Assembly (NCBI GenBank): GCA_946406555.1
Contig: CAMJLB010000009.1
Span: 1 to 40,832, forward strand
DNA: 40,832 nucleotides
Origin: an uncultured Prevotellaceae bacterium
GTDB taxonomy: Bacteria; Bacteroidota; Bacteroidia; Bacteroidales; Bacteroidaceae
Direction of reading: 5' to 3'
In this document: positions 8,151 to 17,286 of the stretch, piece after piece
Numbering within the stretch: position 1 is the first letter of the stretch
Layout of the letters: each line of letters starts with the position of its first letter
Position numbers and translations under genes: made by a program
The notes under the pieces: model-generated
The model's input: the letters and a program-made list of their open reading frames with translations, nothing else
Told to the model about the DNA's origin: nothing
The model's database searches: none

Positions 8151-10922
8151 TTATCTTGTCAGGATTTTCTTGCCGTCGACGATGTTGATGCCACGTTTCA
8201 CCTGTTGGCGGAGCCTGCCGTCGATGCCATAGACCACTTGTGAGGCAGGGTTGTCTTCACTCTTGGTCTGCATGATGCCGTTGGTCAGATCGCCCATGAC
8301 CTGCTGCACCTCTTGGGCAGAAAGAGCGTAGTTGTAGATGCGCACGTCATCAACATACCCCTTGAAATAGGCATCGGCAGAGAACTGGCTACGCCCCAGG
8401 TAGTTGAGAACTGGGCGAATATCGGCCGGACTGATGCCGATGGCCGTAGACGAGGCAACCTCTTCGCCATCGACGAAGATGGCAACCTTCTGCTGTCCGA
8501 TGCTCACGGCCACGTGTTTCCACGTTCCGCTGGCCAGACGCGCAGGACAATCTACCTGCTGCTCGTCGCCACCATTCTTCATGGCAAAGCGCATGCCGGT
8601 GCCGCAGTCGGGGGTGAGGAACATGTAGTGGCTGGTGCCATTGCCGAAGTCGAAGATGCGCTGCCAGGTGTCGCCCGACGAGCGTGTCCAGTTTACCCAT
8701 AGCGCCACGGTGAGTTCGGCGGTCGATGCCACCTCGTAGGGCAACTGCACATAGTTGCTGCCCGAGAGGCGCAGCGCTTTCTCGCCCGACTTGTGCACCG
8801 TGCTGGTGTAGCCAGTCTGGCCATAGGCAGCGGCATCCATCATGTTGGCGGTCTCGTCCAGCAGATTGTCGTCCATGTTCCATCGGGCTATCATGGCAGG
8901 CTCGCCGGTGGGGGTGGCCAGCACCTCATCGGAGCATTCCGACTGGTTGTCGCTGTGGTCAATGGCCTTCACCTTATATATATATTCATGCCCCTGCAGG
9001 CAGGTGTTGTCTACAAACCAGCACGTTTTCAGCTTGCGGGCGATGGTGTTCCAGTTGTCGGCATCCTTGTCGGCGCGCAATACCATGTAGCCCTCCAGGT
9101 CGGCTTCGGCATTGGCTGCCCAGCTGAGGCGCACGGCAGCCACCTCGGCCTTTGCCGTCAGCCCCTGAGGCTTAGCAGGCGCATTGGTCTCGCAGACGGC
9201 ATCGGTAGGCAGGATACGCCACAGCTGGCGATCGCGCATGTTGATGCCCGAGAGCAACTCGTTCTGCACCAGCTTGGCCCCGGTCATGGAACTGCGCTTC
9301 TCGGCGGTGAGATAGAGTGCCGACTCCCGGTTGCGTATGTAGTAATAGCCGTCGCCAGCATACTCCAGATACCACTGCTCGTTGATGTCGCCATTGGCGT
9401 TGTAGCTGATGAGGCTGGCCGGCGATAGGGTTGAGTGGTTCACCACATTGATGCGGTTGCCATCGGCCAAAGACAGGATATGGTGGAAGCTGAAGTCGCC
9501 TCCCACGCGATTGCTTACGGGGGTGATGCTCCACTGTTGCGATGCCTTCCCGTCGTAGTTTTCGAGCTGTATTCCTGTGTGTCCGTCGGTGGTGCCGCCC
9601 TGTGCAACGACGCAGCGGTTGCCCCGGCTCATGATGATATACTGCCCGTCGATGGGTGCAGGCGGCACGTCGTCGCCCCAGAGCACGTCGATCACGCGCT
9701 CGGCATTGGTCTGCCCTTTCTGGTAGCCCGTGCCGCCGGGCAGCTCCATGCGCAGCTCGCGCAGCGGCCCTTGCCCGTCGTAATAGACGGGACGGTCGGT
9801 AGACAGCAGCTGGTAGGTGGTGGTGGCTGCCTGACGCTCGGAACCGCCGATGAAGGCTTTCACCTTGCCCGTCTCGTCGTTGCGGTAGACGGTGGCCGCC
9901 GTCCAGTTGGAACGGTGCTCGGCATAGGCCAGACGAGAGCCTTCGCGGCTGATCTGGCAGAACTCGCCGCGGGCACGACTATCGAAAGCCCACCAGATGC
10001 CCTTGGTCATGCCGTATTCCAGGCCAATGAATGCCTCGGCCACATTGTGCATCTCGTCGTTGACTCCCAGTTTTCCGTCTCTGGCCAACTGCTCGTGAAA
10101 GCCGACGTAGTTGTTGAACGAGCCTGCCAGCTGATGGGTGTTTCCCCAGTCGAGATAGTCTTTGGCGGTGTTGTACCAGGGCATTGCCTGGTCGTTGTTC
10201 AGCGTGTTGCAGCCCACGATGGGTATTTTCTTGAATCGCTCGTAGTCGCTTTTCAGCGTGCGGGCAATGTCGCGTATGTCGGCAGCGGTGCCCTGTATGA
10301 GTTCTTTGTCGTTGCCCTTGAAGTCGGGTTCGTTCATCACCGACACGCCCACGATGGGGTGACGGGTATTGGCCTGCATCCAGGCCACGCTGGCATCGAG
10401 CATGGCAGCCCAGTGGGCCACGTTGGCGCGTTCTCCAGTGGTATAGTATTCGCCAATGTTTGAGCCGTTCTTGGAGTCGCCGTCGGGATCGAAACCATTA
10501 TCACAATTGAGCATGAGCGGCAGCGTGGTGCCCACACAACGGTCGAAGAGCTGTGCGCGCTCTCGCAGACCGTCAATCTGGTCGGCAGCCAGTTCGGTAT
10601 CGTTTTTCAGTGCTGTGCGCACTCGGTACGACGACCGGCCTATGGTGACGTTCTTCTTGCCCATGTGGTTTACTCCCCGTCGCAGGTTCTGCTCGTTCAT
10701 CCATGCCAAATCAAGCCCCCAGTCGGGGGTGTAGCGCTTGCCTTCTGCGGAAAGGCTGAAGGGCAGAGTGACGTCGGCCTTGTCGGCCGGAGCGAGATAC
10801 ATACTTGAACTGGGCCGCAGCTCCTGGGCACTGGCTGCACCGCTGGCAAGAAGGGCGAACACCGATGCCGCCAACAGAGGCATCAACCTGCTGCCCTGCC
10901 ATGTTTTCTTCAATCTTTTCAT
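8151..10922 (-). CDS. Modular secreted glycoside hydrolase-like protein (TIM-barrel, ricin lectin, FN3, LamG)
   Basis: The 923-residue protein begins with a signal peptide ending ASGAASAQ. Residues ~50-400 look like a clan-A (beta/alpha)8 glycosidase: SVMNEPDF puts a candidate acid/base at E198 and NDEMHN a candidate nucleophile at E290. Accessory modules follow: a ricin-type beta-trefoil (CBM13-like, ~425-585, with QQW and EQW repeats), a fibronectin III domain (~580-671), a LamG/concanavalin-like domain (~677-876), and a C-terminus ending GINIVDGKKILTR that resembles Prevotella type IX sorting tails. I cannot assign a GH family. It follows the kinase-nucleotidyltransferase gene by 11 bp. 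It probably degrades an external glycan at the cell surface. Confidence 0.75.
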   Translation of the reverse strand: MKRLKKTWQGSRLMPLLAASVFALLASGAASAQELRPSSSMYLAPADKADVTLPFSLSAEGKRYTPDWGLDLAWMNEQNLRRGVNHMGKKNVTIGRSSYRVRTALKNDTELAADQIDGLRERAQLFDRCVGTTLPLMLNCDNGFDPDGDSKNGSNIGEYYTTGERANVAHWAAMLDASVAWMQANTRHPIVGVSVMNEPDFKGNDKELIQGTAADIRDIARTLKSDYERFKKIPIVGCNTLNNDQAMPWYNTAKDYLDWGNTHQLAGSFNNYVGFHEQLARDGKLGVNDEMHNVAEAFIGLEYGMTKGIWWAFDSRARGEFCQISREGSRLAYAEHRSNWTAATVYRNDETGKVKAFIGGSERQAATTTYQLLSTDRPVYYDGQGPLRELRMELPGGTGYQKGQTNAERVIDVLWGDDVPPAPIDGQYIIMSRGNRCVVAQGGTTDGHTGIQLENYDGKASQQWSITPVSNRVGGDFSFHHILSLADGNRINVVNHSTLSPASLISYNANGDINEQWYLEYAGDGYYYIRNRESALYLTAEKRSSMTGAKLVQNELLSGINMRDRQLWRILPTDAVCETNAPAKPQGLTAKAEVAAVRLSWAANAEADLEGYMVLRADKDADNWNTIARKLKTCWFVDNTCLQGHEYIYKVKAIDHSDNQSECSDEVLATPTGEPAMIARWNMDDNLLDETANMMDAAAYGQTGYTSTVHKSGEKALRLSGSNYVQLPYEVASTAELTVALWVNWTRSSGDTWQRIFDFGNGTSHYMFLTPDCGTGMRFAMKNGGDEQQVDCPARLASGTWKHVAVSIGQQKVAIFVDGEEVASSTAIGISPADIRPVLNYLGRSQFSADAYFKGYVDDVRIYNYALSAQEVQQVMGDLTNGIMQTKSEDNPASQVVYGIDGRLRQQVKRGINIVDGKKILTR

Positions 10923-10933
10923 GTGGCTTTATC

Positions 10934-12895
10934 CTATTTTTTTTGTTGTTTTGTCTGGAAGGCACTGTAGCGTGCGATGGTGTCGACGAGTGCCGATGGG
11001 TTGCCCATGTCGAAGCGTTCGGCCTTGAGCCTCACGCCCATCATGCCTGAGCGTTGGCGCACGGCATCGAGGGCCGAGGTTAGTTCAATCTCGCGCTGGT
11101 GGTCGCCTTCCCCGTCGGCCTTTCGTATGTCTTCTTCCAACTGCAGGAACACCTCTGGCGTGAGAATATACTGACCAAACACCGAGCAGTATTCTTTCTC
11201 GCCATTGCCGTTGCGCACGGCAAGGAACTCTTCGGCGTAGCTGGGCTTTGGCTTCTCGACCAAGGCCGTCACGCTGAGCAGGTCGCAGTCTTTGTCTTCC
11301 CACACGCCACTCATGATGCCGAAGTGGCTCACGGCCCCCAGCTCTACGGGGTAGAGTCCGAGAGTGAGGCAGTTGTAACGCTCGTAGGCTTCGATGAGCT
11401 GCAACGCGCTGGGCTTGTTGCTGGTGGAGTGGTAGAGGGTGTCGCCGAGCATGAGCAGCACCGGCTCGCCATGGGCGAACTGTGCGGCTTGGTAGACGGC
11501 GTGGCCGAAGCCGCGTTTTTCTTTCTGGTATACGTAGTGCAGGCGCTTGCCGATATCGAGAATGCGGTTCTCGTATTCCTGACTCTCGGCATTAAGCTTC
11601 CGAAGGTGGTCGGGGCTGAGTGGCCGCTCGAAGAAGTCGGCATACTGCCTGCGCTCTTCTTCGCTGCCCAGCACGAGGCAAATCTCTTCGATGCCGCTCT
11701 TCACCAGCTCTTCGAGCAGGATGAGAATGACGGGGCGCACCATTCCGTCGGGGCAGGGTATGGGAAAGAAGTCTTTCTTCAGCCCCCGTGTGGCCGGATA
11801 GAGACGGGTGCCGAAGCCTGCCACGGGAATGATGGCACGGCGCACGGTGTGTACGGGCTGCAGGGTGAGCTTATAGGCAGGCATGCCTAACGAGATAAGA
11901 TAGTCTGCGAGCAGTTGCTGCTTTTCTTCGTCACGTGCAAGAAACTGCACCGAGCCGTCGCCATGCGAGCCTACGCCCTTTCCACCAAAGGTGAGGGCGT
12001 GTACGTGCTCGTCGGCCAGGATGGCCTTCAGCTTGGGCGATGCCAGCTCATCGGGGCACATGGGGGCTATCTGCCGGTCGAACACCTCTTCGGTCTCGGT
12101 CATCAGCCGCCCCAGCTGTTCGGCATCGCCCTCGGCCATATATTTCACGGCACGCTCTATGAACGCGTGGTTCTGTCGGCCCAGGGCATCGTGCTCGAGG
12201 CGTTCCTGCTCGTTGGAGGCAAAGGGATAGGCCTTGTTCAGGTCGGCGAGGATCTTGATGGTGTCCTTCTCGCCACACAGGTCGGCAAATACCCAGTAGA
12301 GGGGCCGCTTTACGTTGAGCGGCTGCACTTCGATCTCGTCGCCGTCGAAGGTCATGAGATTGGGTTTCACGCCAAAGGCACAGGCCTGATCCAGTCGCCC
12401 ACAGCGGCTGCTGGTGCGCAGCTCGCCCACGTAGGCAATGTTCATCTCGCCCATCGTGTTCAGGTTCAGGTTGTATATCAGGTTGAAGGCCCTTGCCACG
12501 AGCACGCAGATGGCGGCGCTGCTCGACAATCCGCTCTTCATGGGCAGCGTCATCTCGGTAATCTTGATGCGCACGCCGCCCACCTTATACCACTCGAGCA
12601 TATAGCTGGCCACACCGGCACAGTAGCAGAAGAAGTCGCCCGAGCGGGCTATGCGCTTCAGCTCCTGCTCGTCCATGCGGCAGGCAAAATCGTGCCAACG
12701 GCCCCGCATGCTCTCGGCGGTGCTCTGCACCTCGAAGATACTCGATTTCTCTACCTCGGCATAGATGCCTTGCTCTATGCCCGTGACGATAGCTGCTCCC
12801 GGCAGTATATCGGCGTTCATCGTGCGATAATGGCCTGCCCAGTCGGTGTGTTCGCCAAACAGGCAGAGGCGTCCAGGTACAAATAGCTTTATCAT
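10934..12895 (-). CDS. Bifunctional GHMP sugar kinase / GalU-like sugar-1-phosphate nucleotidyltransferase
   Basis: The 653-residue protein joins two enzymes. Residues 1 to ~345 are a GHMP kinase: PGRLCLFGEHTDWAGHY resembles the galactokinase signature, LPMKSGLSSSAA (~117-128) is the ATP-binding motif 2, and GGKGVGSHGDGSVQF (~303-317) is motif 3. Residues from ~352 form a nucleotidyltransferase: AIIPVAGFGTRLYPAT corresponds to the GalU IPVAGLGTRxLPAT motif. Together they could phosphorylate a free sugar at C1 and convert it to a UDP- or other NDP-sugar, a salvage route similar in logic to Fkp but in reversed domain order. Substrate is unknown. It is the first gene of the minus operon, and a -7 element lies 54 bp upstream. 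Confidence 0.85.
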   Translation of the reverse strand: MIKLFVPGRLCLFGEHTDWAGHYRTMNADILPGAAIVTGIEQGIYAEVEKSSIFEVQSTAESMRGRWHDFACRMDEQELKRIARSGDFFCYCAGVASYMLEWYKVGGVRIKITEMTLPMKSGLSSSAAICVLVARAFNLIYNLNLNTMGEMNIAYVGELRTSSRCGRLDQACAFGVKPNLMTFDGDEIEVQPLNVKRPLYWVFADLCGEKDTIKILADLNKAYPFASNEQERLEHDALGRQNHAFIERAVKYMAEGDAEQLGRLMTETEEVFDRQIAPMCPDELASPKLKAILADEHVHALTFGGKGVGSHGDGSVQFLARDEEKQQLLADYLISLGMPAYKLTLQPVHTVRRAIIPVAGFGTRLYPATRGLKKDFFPIPCPDGMVRPVILILLEELVKSGIEEICLVLGSEEERRQYADFFERPLSPDHLRKLNAESQEYENRILDIGKRLHYVYQKEKRGFGHAVYQAAQFAHGEPVLLMLGDTLYHSTSNKPSALQLIEAYERYNCLTLGLYPVELGAVSHFGIMSGVWEDKDCDLLSVTALVEKPKPSYAEEFLAVRNGNGEKEYCSVFGQYILTPEVFLQLEEDIRKADGEGDHQREIELTSALDAVRQRSGMMGVRLKAERFDMGNPSALVDTIARYSAFQTKQQKK

Positions 12896-12948
12896 AGTAA
12901 TAGTAATATGTCTAACGATTGCTTAAGCCTATCTATGTAATCAGACGG

Positions 12949-12956
12949 CAAAGATA
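12949..12956 (-). promoter_or_regulatory. Probable -7 element for the kinase-led operon
   Basis: On the minus strand the sequence reads TATCTTTG, matching TAnnTTTG, 53 bp before the start codon at 12895. No good TTTG element lies 19-21 bp upstream, so the promoter is probable rather than certain. Confidence 0.5.
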
Positions 12957-13114
12957 CAAAAAAAGGATGTAACGAAGAAACAATTTTCGAAGATTCTTTG
13001 AAAACAAAGCGTCCTTTTAGGCCGAGCGAACACAGAATGGCTATAAAATAAGGGTAAGACGGGGAAAAGTCACAACTTTTCATCTGTATGAGCAAGATTA
13101 CGAAAAAAAATATG

Positions 13115-13122
13115 TAATTTTG
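13115..13122 (+). promoter_or_regulatory. Probable -7 element for the pantothenate kinase gene
   Basis: TAATTTTG matches TAnnTTTG and ends 25 bp before the ATG at 13148. A clear -33 element is not visible. Together with the minus-strand element at 12949-12956 it makes the 252-bp gap at 12896-13147 a divergent promoter region; I see no other structure in that gap. Confidence 0.5.
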
Positions 13123-13147
13123 CCGCAAAATCACTAATTTGGCAATT

Positions 13148-13966
13148 ATGGGAATAATTATTGGAATAGACGTGGGCATATCGACCACGAAGATTGTGGG
13201 ATTGCGCCAAGGAAAGGTCACCTCGCCTATCCGCATCACGGCCGCCGACCCGGTGACATCACTCTACGGGGCTTTTGGCAAGTACCTGCACGACAACAAC
13301 ATCATGCTGAGCGAAGTGGAGCATGTGATGCTTACGGGAGTTGGGGCAGCCTACGTGAAAAACGACGTCTACGGGGTGGCAACCACGAAAGCGGACGAAT
13401 TTGTAGCCGACGCGCTGGGAGCGCGCTACGAGTCGCACATAAACCATGCCATCGTGGTGTCGATGGGCACGGGCACCTCGTTTGTGATGTGCCACGGCGA
13501 CGAGATGACCCACATTGGCGGCATCGGGATAGGCGGTGGCACGCTGCTGGGGCTGTCGCGCATCATGCTCAACACAAGCGACATCAAGCAGGTGTCGGCT
13601 CTGGCCATGCAGGGCGACGTGCGACGCATCAACCTTCAGATAGGCGACATCTCGGCTCAGCCGTTGCCAGGCTTGCCCATGGAGGCCACGGCATCGATCT
13701 TTGCACGGGCAAAAAACGATGCCTCGAAGGAAGACATTGCCGCAGGCATCATTGCCATGGTGCTGCAGACCATTGGTTCGGCCTCGGTGCTGGCTGCCCA
13801 GGGCACCGACTGCCGCGACATGGTGCTGATAGGCAACCTGACGTTGCTGCCGCAGTGCAAGGAGATATTCCCGGCATTGGAAAAGCTATACAGTGTACAC
13901 TTCCACATACCGAAGTACTCCGAGTTCTGCACCGCCATCGGGGCCGCCCTGGCATATAAACGTTAA
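13148..13966 (+). CDS. coaW: Type II pantothenate kinase
   Basis: The 272-residue protein starts at the ATG at 13148 (MGIIIGIDVG); a TTG three codons upstream is less likely. It has the ASKHA ATPase fold: GIDVGISTTKIV as phosphate-1 loop, SMGTGTSFV as phosphate-2, and GIGGGTLLGL, which is characteristic of type II pantothenate kinases such as Staphylococcus CoaW. The product would phosphorylate pantothenate, the first step of coenzyme A synthesis. The distantly related BadF/BcrA ATPases are an alternative, but the length and GGGTxxGL motif favour PanK-II. It is monocistronic and ends at a long bidirectional terminator. Confidence 0.8.
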   Translation: MGIIIGIDVGISTTKIVGLRQGKVTSPIRITAADPVTSLYGAFGKYLHDNNIMLSEVEHVMLTGVGAAYVKNDVYGVATTKADEFVADALGARYESHINHAIVVSMGTGTSFVMCHGDEMTHIGGIGIGGGTLLGLSRIMLNTSDIKQVSALAMQGDVRRINLQIGDISAQPLPGLPMEATASIFARAKNDASKEDIAAGIIAMVLQTIGSASVLAAQGTDCRDMVLIGNLTLLPQCKEIFPALEKLYSVHFHIPKYSEFCTAIGAALAYKR

Positions 13967-13979
13967 GGATTAAAGATAC

Positions 13980-14036
13980 AAAATTCGGAAGTCAAGAAGT
14001 TCTTGTAATTAAAGAACTTCTTGACTTCCGAATTTT
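13980..14036. terminator. Bidirectional intrinsic terminator with perfect 24-bp stem
   Basis: The arms at 13980-14003 and 14013-14036 are perfectly complementary over 24 bp, with a 9-nt loop. The stem ends in A:T pairs on both sides, giving a terminal T run in either direction (followed by CATTTTT on the plus strand). It lies between the convergent pantothenate kinase and outer-membrane protein genes, 14 bp after one stop and 15 bp from the other, so it can serve both transcripts. Confidence 0.9.
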
Positions 14037-14050
14037 CATTTTTCCATGTT

Positions 14051-17047
14051 CTAAAACCTTCCTGGTCCTCCGAATCCGCCACGGCCGCCACCAAATCCGC
14101 CACGATTGCCACCGCCACGGTTGCCATTGCGTCTGCCGTCAGGGCCGTCAGGGCCACCAGGGCCTTGGCGCATGGCCTGACGCATCTCCTTGGTTCCGAA
14201 GAGGTTCAGACGATAAGTGGCGCGCAGCATCACGTAGCTGTTGATAGAGTTGTACCAGTTGTCGGTGCGCATCATGGCATCTATGCTGCGCGAAAAGTTG
14301 CTCTGCTGCCCCAGGATGTCGTAGAACTCCAGGCGCACCGAGAGGGGCTTGCCCTGCAGGAAGCTCTGCGAAATCTGCGCGTTCCAGATGAGTTCGTTGG
14401 TGTTGGCGGCATCATCGCTGAAGCCGCGACGGCTCGACATGTTCAGGCTGGTGGTGAACTGCATGCCCCAAGGTGCCTGAATGGTGGTGTTGAAGCCATA
14501 GTTGAAGGCCCAGTTGCTGAGTTTGGAGTTCTCCTGCAGTTTGTTGTAGGAGTAGTTGTAACGCACGGCACCGTTGAGTTCCACCTCGAGCCAGTCGTTG
14601 CGGTAGCTGGCACCAAGGCGCTCGGAAAGGGTGGTGCTCTTGGTCGATGTCTCACTCACGTTGCCGTTGCGCAGCAGGTCGATGTAGCCCACGCGGTTGG
14701 CATAGTTGGCCTCGGTGGAGGTGTTGATATTGAAGTAGCCGGTGGTGTCGATGGCAGTGTTGAGCGTGAAGTTGCCGCCCAGGCTCCAGTTGCCATTGAT
14801 GTTTTCGGGTTTCGACTCGCGTCCACCCGTCACAGGGTCGTATTTCACCATATTGGCCACCGCGTTCTGTGTTGTCGAGAAATTGATGTTGGCGAAGACG
14901 AAACGCTGATGCTTCTCGAAGAAGTCGTTATAGCGCCAGTTGAAGCTCTGGGTGAACGAAGGTTTAAGTTCAGGGTTACCCTTCGTGATGTTCAGGGGGT
15001 CGCTGTTGTCGGTGATGGGCAGCAGGTCGCTCATCGATGGCTGCGAGGTGTTGCCACGATACTCGAAGCGCATGTTGCCCCGGTCGCTGAGCTTCCAGCG
15101 CAGGTTGGCCGTCGGGCTCCAGTTCACCACGCTGCGGTTGGTAATGGTGTCGAGGCCCATATAGCGATAGGTGAACTCACTGGACTGCGGAATGACCTGT
15201 ACACCCACATTGAAATTATACTTTTCGCGCACAACGCGCAGCATCACCTCAGCCGTGTGAATATAGTTTCTGTATTCAGAGTAGCGGCTCTGGTCTACAT
15301 CGAGGAACTCGTAGTAGCTGCGTGAGCCCAGGGCACCGAACATGGGTTCCCACTCCCGGTAGCCGAGATTCAGCCCCGACATGTCGAAACGACGGGCGGG
15401 GTCGGTAAGGCTCCAGAAATCGTAAGTAGAGCGGTCGCTCTTGGTATAGCGATACTGGAAATTGTAGCTGAATTGCAGGAACGTGGCGCGGAAGATAGGC
15501 TCACTATAGGTGAGACGAATATTGTAATCGTAGTTCTTTGTTGGCGTGACATTATAGCGATTGCGCTGATAGGTAGAATCGCCCGTGGCCAGCTGGTAGA
15601 GATTGACCAGGCTGCGCGAGAAAGCCTCCGAGTCGCCATCGCTGTAATTGGCTCCCGTCTGCAAGGTGATGTTACGTCCCTGTCCGCCAATTTTGCGGTT
15701 CACCTGCAGCGTGCCGCCGAAACGTTTCGAGTCGCTGTAGTTCATGCCGCCATTCTGCCGCTGGTTTACCACGAGGGTGTCGCTAATGCCCAGCATTCGC
15801 GTAACGATGGCGGCAATGTCGGTATTAGAGTCGGCGTATTTATAGGGGTCGTCGCTGAAGGTGGCAGAGCCGCTACCCGAGGTTCCGTCGTTGGTGCCAT
15901 AGCTCCAGGTGGGGCGGAAGTTGATGTTCCAAAGCGTGTCGGGAGTCCACTCCAGGCGCATCTGTGCGTTCCATGAGTTGGAACGGGAATAATTCTGGTT
16001 CACCGATTCACTGAACGAGCCTACCGTCGACACGAAATTATCTACAGACCGCCGGCTCCAGGCATCGCCGTCGCCATGATTCCATCTTACGGAGCCGCTC
16101 CATTTAAGGAGTTTCTCTTTCTCGTAGTTGAAGTTCACCGATGCCATCTTCGATGCTTGCAGCCCGTTGCGCCCGCCACCGCCGAAGCGCCCGCCGCCGC
16201 CACCGCCACCGAAGCCCATGTCGTTGACGTTGTTGGCATTGAGGAAGCCCATCAGCCGCAGGCCGTCTTTCATATAGGCACCGAAGGCACGTCCGGCATA
16301 TCGGCTTTTCGTGCCCACGCCGCCATCGAAGTTGGCAAAGGTGCCACGGTTCATGCCTTGCTTCAGCCCGAAGTCGAGCACCATCTGGTCGTTGCCGTCG
16401 TCGATGCCGGTGACGCGGCTCAAGTCGCTCTTCTCCTCGTAGGTCTTGATGCGGTTGATGATTGAGGTGGGCAGGTTCTTCACGGCGGTCTTCGTGTCGC
16501 CTATCATGAACTCCTTGCCATCGACCTTTATCTTCTGCACGGTCTTGCCGTTGATTTTCACCGTACCGTCATCGTCGACCTCGGCACCCGGCAGCTTTTT
16601 GATGAGTTCTTCGACCACCGAACCTTCGGGGGCACGGTAGGCACCGGCATTATATATAATGGTGTCGTCCTTGGTGGTGACCTTCGCCACGTTCTTCACC
16701 ACCTCGGCTCCCTTCAGCATCACAGCGTCGGGGCTGATGGTGATGGTGCCCAGCTGCAGGGGCTTCCCCTCCACGGTAATGTTGCGGTAGAAGTTCTTGT
16801 AGCCCACGTAGCTAATGCGCACGATGAACCGTCCATCCTTGGGAGCAGTCAACGTGAAGAGGCCATTGGCATTGGTCACTGCATTGGCAGCCAGGGTGCT
16901 GTCTTTCTGGTTGAGCAGGGCCACCGTGGCCTGAATCACGGCTTCGTTTTGGTCTTTGTCGATCACCTTACCGGTAATCGTGCGCTGTGCCAGCGCTGAG
17001 AGGGCCGTAGAAAACAGTACGGCCATCAAGAGTAGCGTTCGTTTCAT
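14051..17047 (-). CDS. Outer-membrane beta-barrel protein with carboxypeptidase-regulatory and plug-like domains
   Basis: The preferred start at 17047 (MKRTLLLMAVLFSTALSALAQ) gives a 998-residue protein with a signal peptide; an ATG seven codons upstream is possible. After the signal comes a CarboxypepD_reg-like domain (ITGKVIDKDQNEAVIQATV, to about residue 105), then a TonB-plug-like region with VVEELIKKLPGAEVDDDGTV, then a long beta-barrel rich in alternating aromatic strands. This is the OMP_b-brl_3 type rather than a classical SusC, and no SusD follows. Two low-complexity stretches stand out: a Gly-rich loop near residue 285 and a Gly/Arg/Pro tail of ~37 residues ending in Phe. The ligand is unknown. 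It may import or bind a peptide, metal chelate or glycan. Confidence 0.8.
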   Translation of the reverse strand: MKRTLLLMAVLFSTALSALAQRTITGKVIDKDQNEAVIQATVALLNQKDSTLAANAVTNANGLFTLTAPKDGRFIVRISYVGYKNFYRNITVEGKPLQLGTITISPDAVMLKGAEVVKNVAKVTTKDDTIIYNAGAYRAPEGSVVEELIKKLPGAEVDDDGTVKINGKTVQKIKVDGKEFMIGDTKTAVKNLPTSIINRIKTYEEKSDLSRVTGIDDGNDQMVLDFGLKQGMNRGTFANFDGGVGTKSRYAGRAFGAYMKDGLRLMGFLNANNVNDMGFGGGGGGGRFGGGGRNGLQASKMASVNFNYEKEKLLKWSGSVRWNHGDGDAWSRRSVDNFVSTVGSFSESVNQNYSRSNSWNAQMRLEWTPDTLWNINFRPTWSYGTNDGTSGSGSATFSDDPYKYADSNTDIAAIVTRMLGISDTLVVNQRQNGGMNYSDSKRFGGTLQVNRKIGGQGRNITLQTGANYSDGDSEAFSRSLVNLYQLATGDSTYQRNRYNVTPTKNYDYNIRLTYSEPIFRATFLQFSYNFQYRYTKSDRSTYDFWSLTDPARRFDMSGLNLGYREWEPMFGALGSRSYYEFLDVDQSRYSEYRNYIHTAEVMLRVVREKYNFNVGVQVIPQSSEFTYRYMGLDTITNRSVVNWSPTANLRWKLSDRGNMRFEYRGNTSQPSMSDLLPITDNSDPLNITKGNPELKPSFTQSFNWRYNDFFEKHQRFVFANINFSTTQNAVANMVKYDPVTGGRESKPENINGNWSLGGNFTLNTAIDTTGYFNINTSTEANYANRVGYIDLLRNGNVSETSTKSTTLSERLGASYRNDWLEVELNGAVRYNYSYNKLQENSKLSNWAFNYGFNTTIQAPWGMQFTTSLNMSSRRGFSDDAANTNELIWNAQISQSFLQGKPLSVRLEFYDILGQQSNFSRSIDAMMRTDNWYNSINSYVMLRATYRLNLFGTKEMRQAMRQGPGGPDGPDGRRNGNRGGGNRGGFGGGRGGFGGPGRF

Positions 17048-17165
17048 CCGTTCTGATTGATTATCCATTATACACTTTTATGACGTTCGCTCACGCTAAA
17101 AGTTTAATGCATGGCGAAAAAGTTTCTGATGACGTTTTGGAAACGAATTGCCGTAATTATAAAAC

Positions 17166-17173
17166 TATTTTTG
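17166..17173 (+). promoter_or_regulatory. Possible -7 element for the polysaccharide export operon
   Basis: TATTTTTG matches TAnnTTTG but lies 113 bp before the ATG at 17287. A TTTG at 17136-17139 is 26 bp upstream, longer than the usual spacing. If used, it implies a long AU-rich 5' leader, where a regulator could act. The remaining 218-bp divergent gap (17069-17286) shows no other clear signal. Confidence 0.3.
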
Positions 17174-17286
17174 TTCATCAAAGCCTGTTCTTGCTATTTA
17201 TTTTATCTCAAAATGCAATAAATAAGGAGAAATTGGGTTAATAGATTAGAGATAATATGCAAAAAACCAAAAAACAAAGATAAAAA

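Noticed and set aside
9435..10463. 342-codon plus-strand frame
   Set aside because: It lies wholly antisense to the modular glycosidase gene, and its composition (Val/Ala/Gly/His) is typical of shadow frames in GC-rich DNA.
14021..15325. 434-codon plus-strand frame
   Set aside because: Antisense shadow of the outer-membrane barrel gene, without domain motifs.
17275..17282. Minus-strand TATCTTTG upstream of the outer-membrane protein gene
   Set aside because: It lies 228 bp from that gene's start, next to the opposite gene's ATG and without a -33 element; probably chance.
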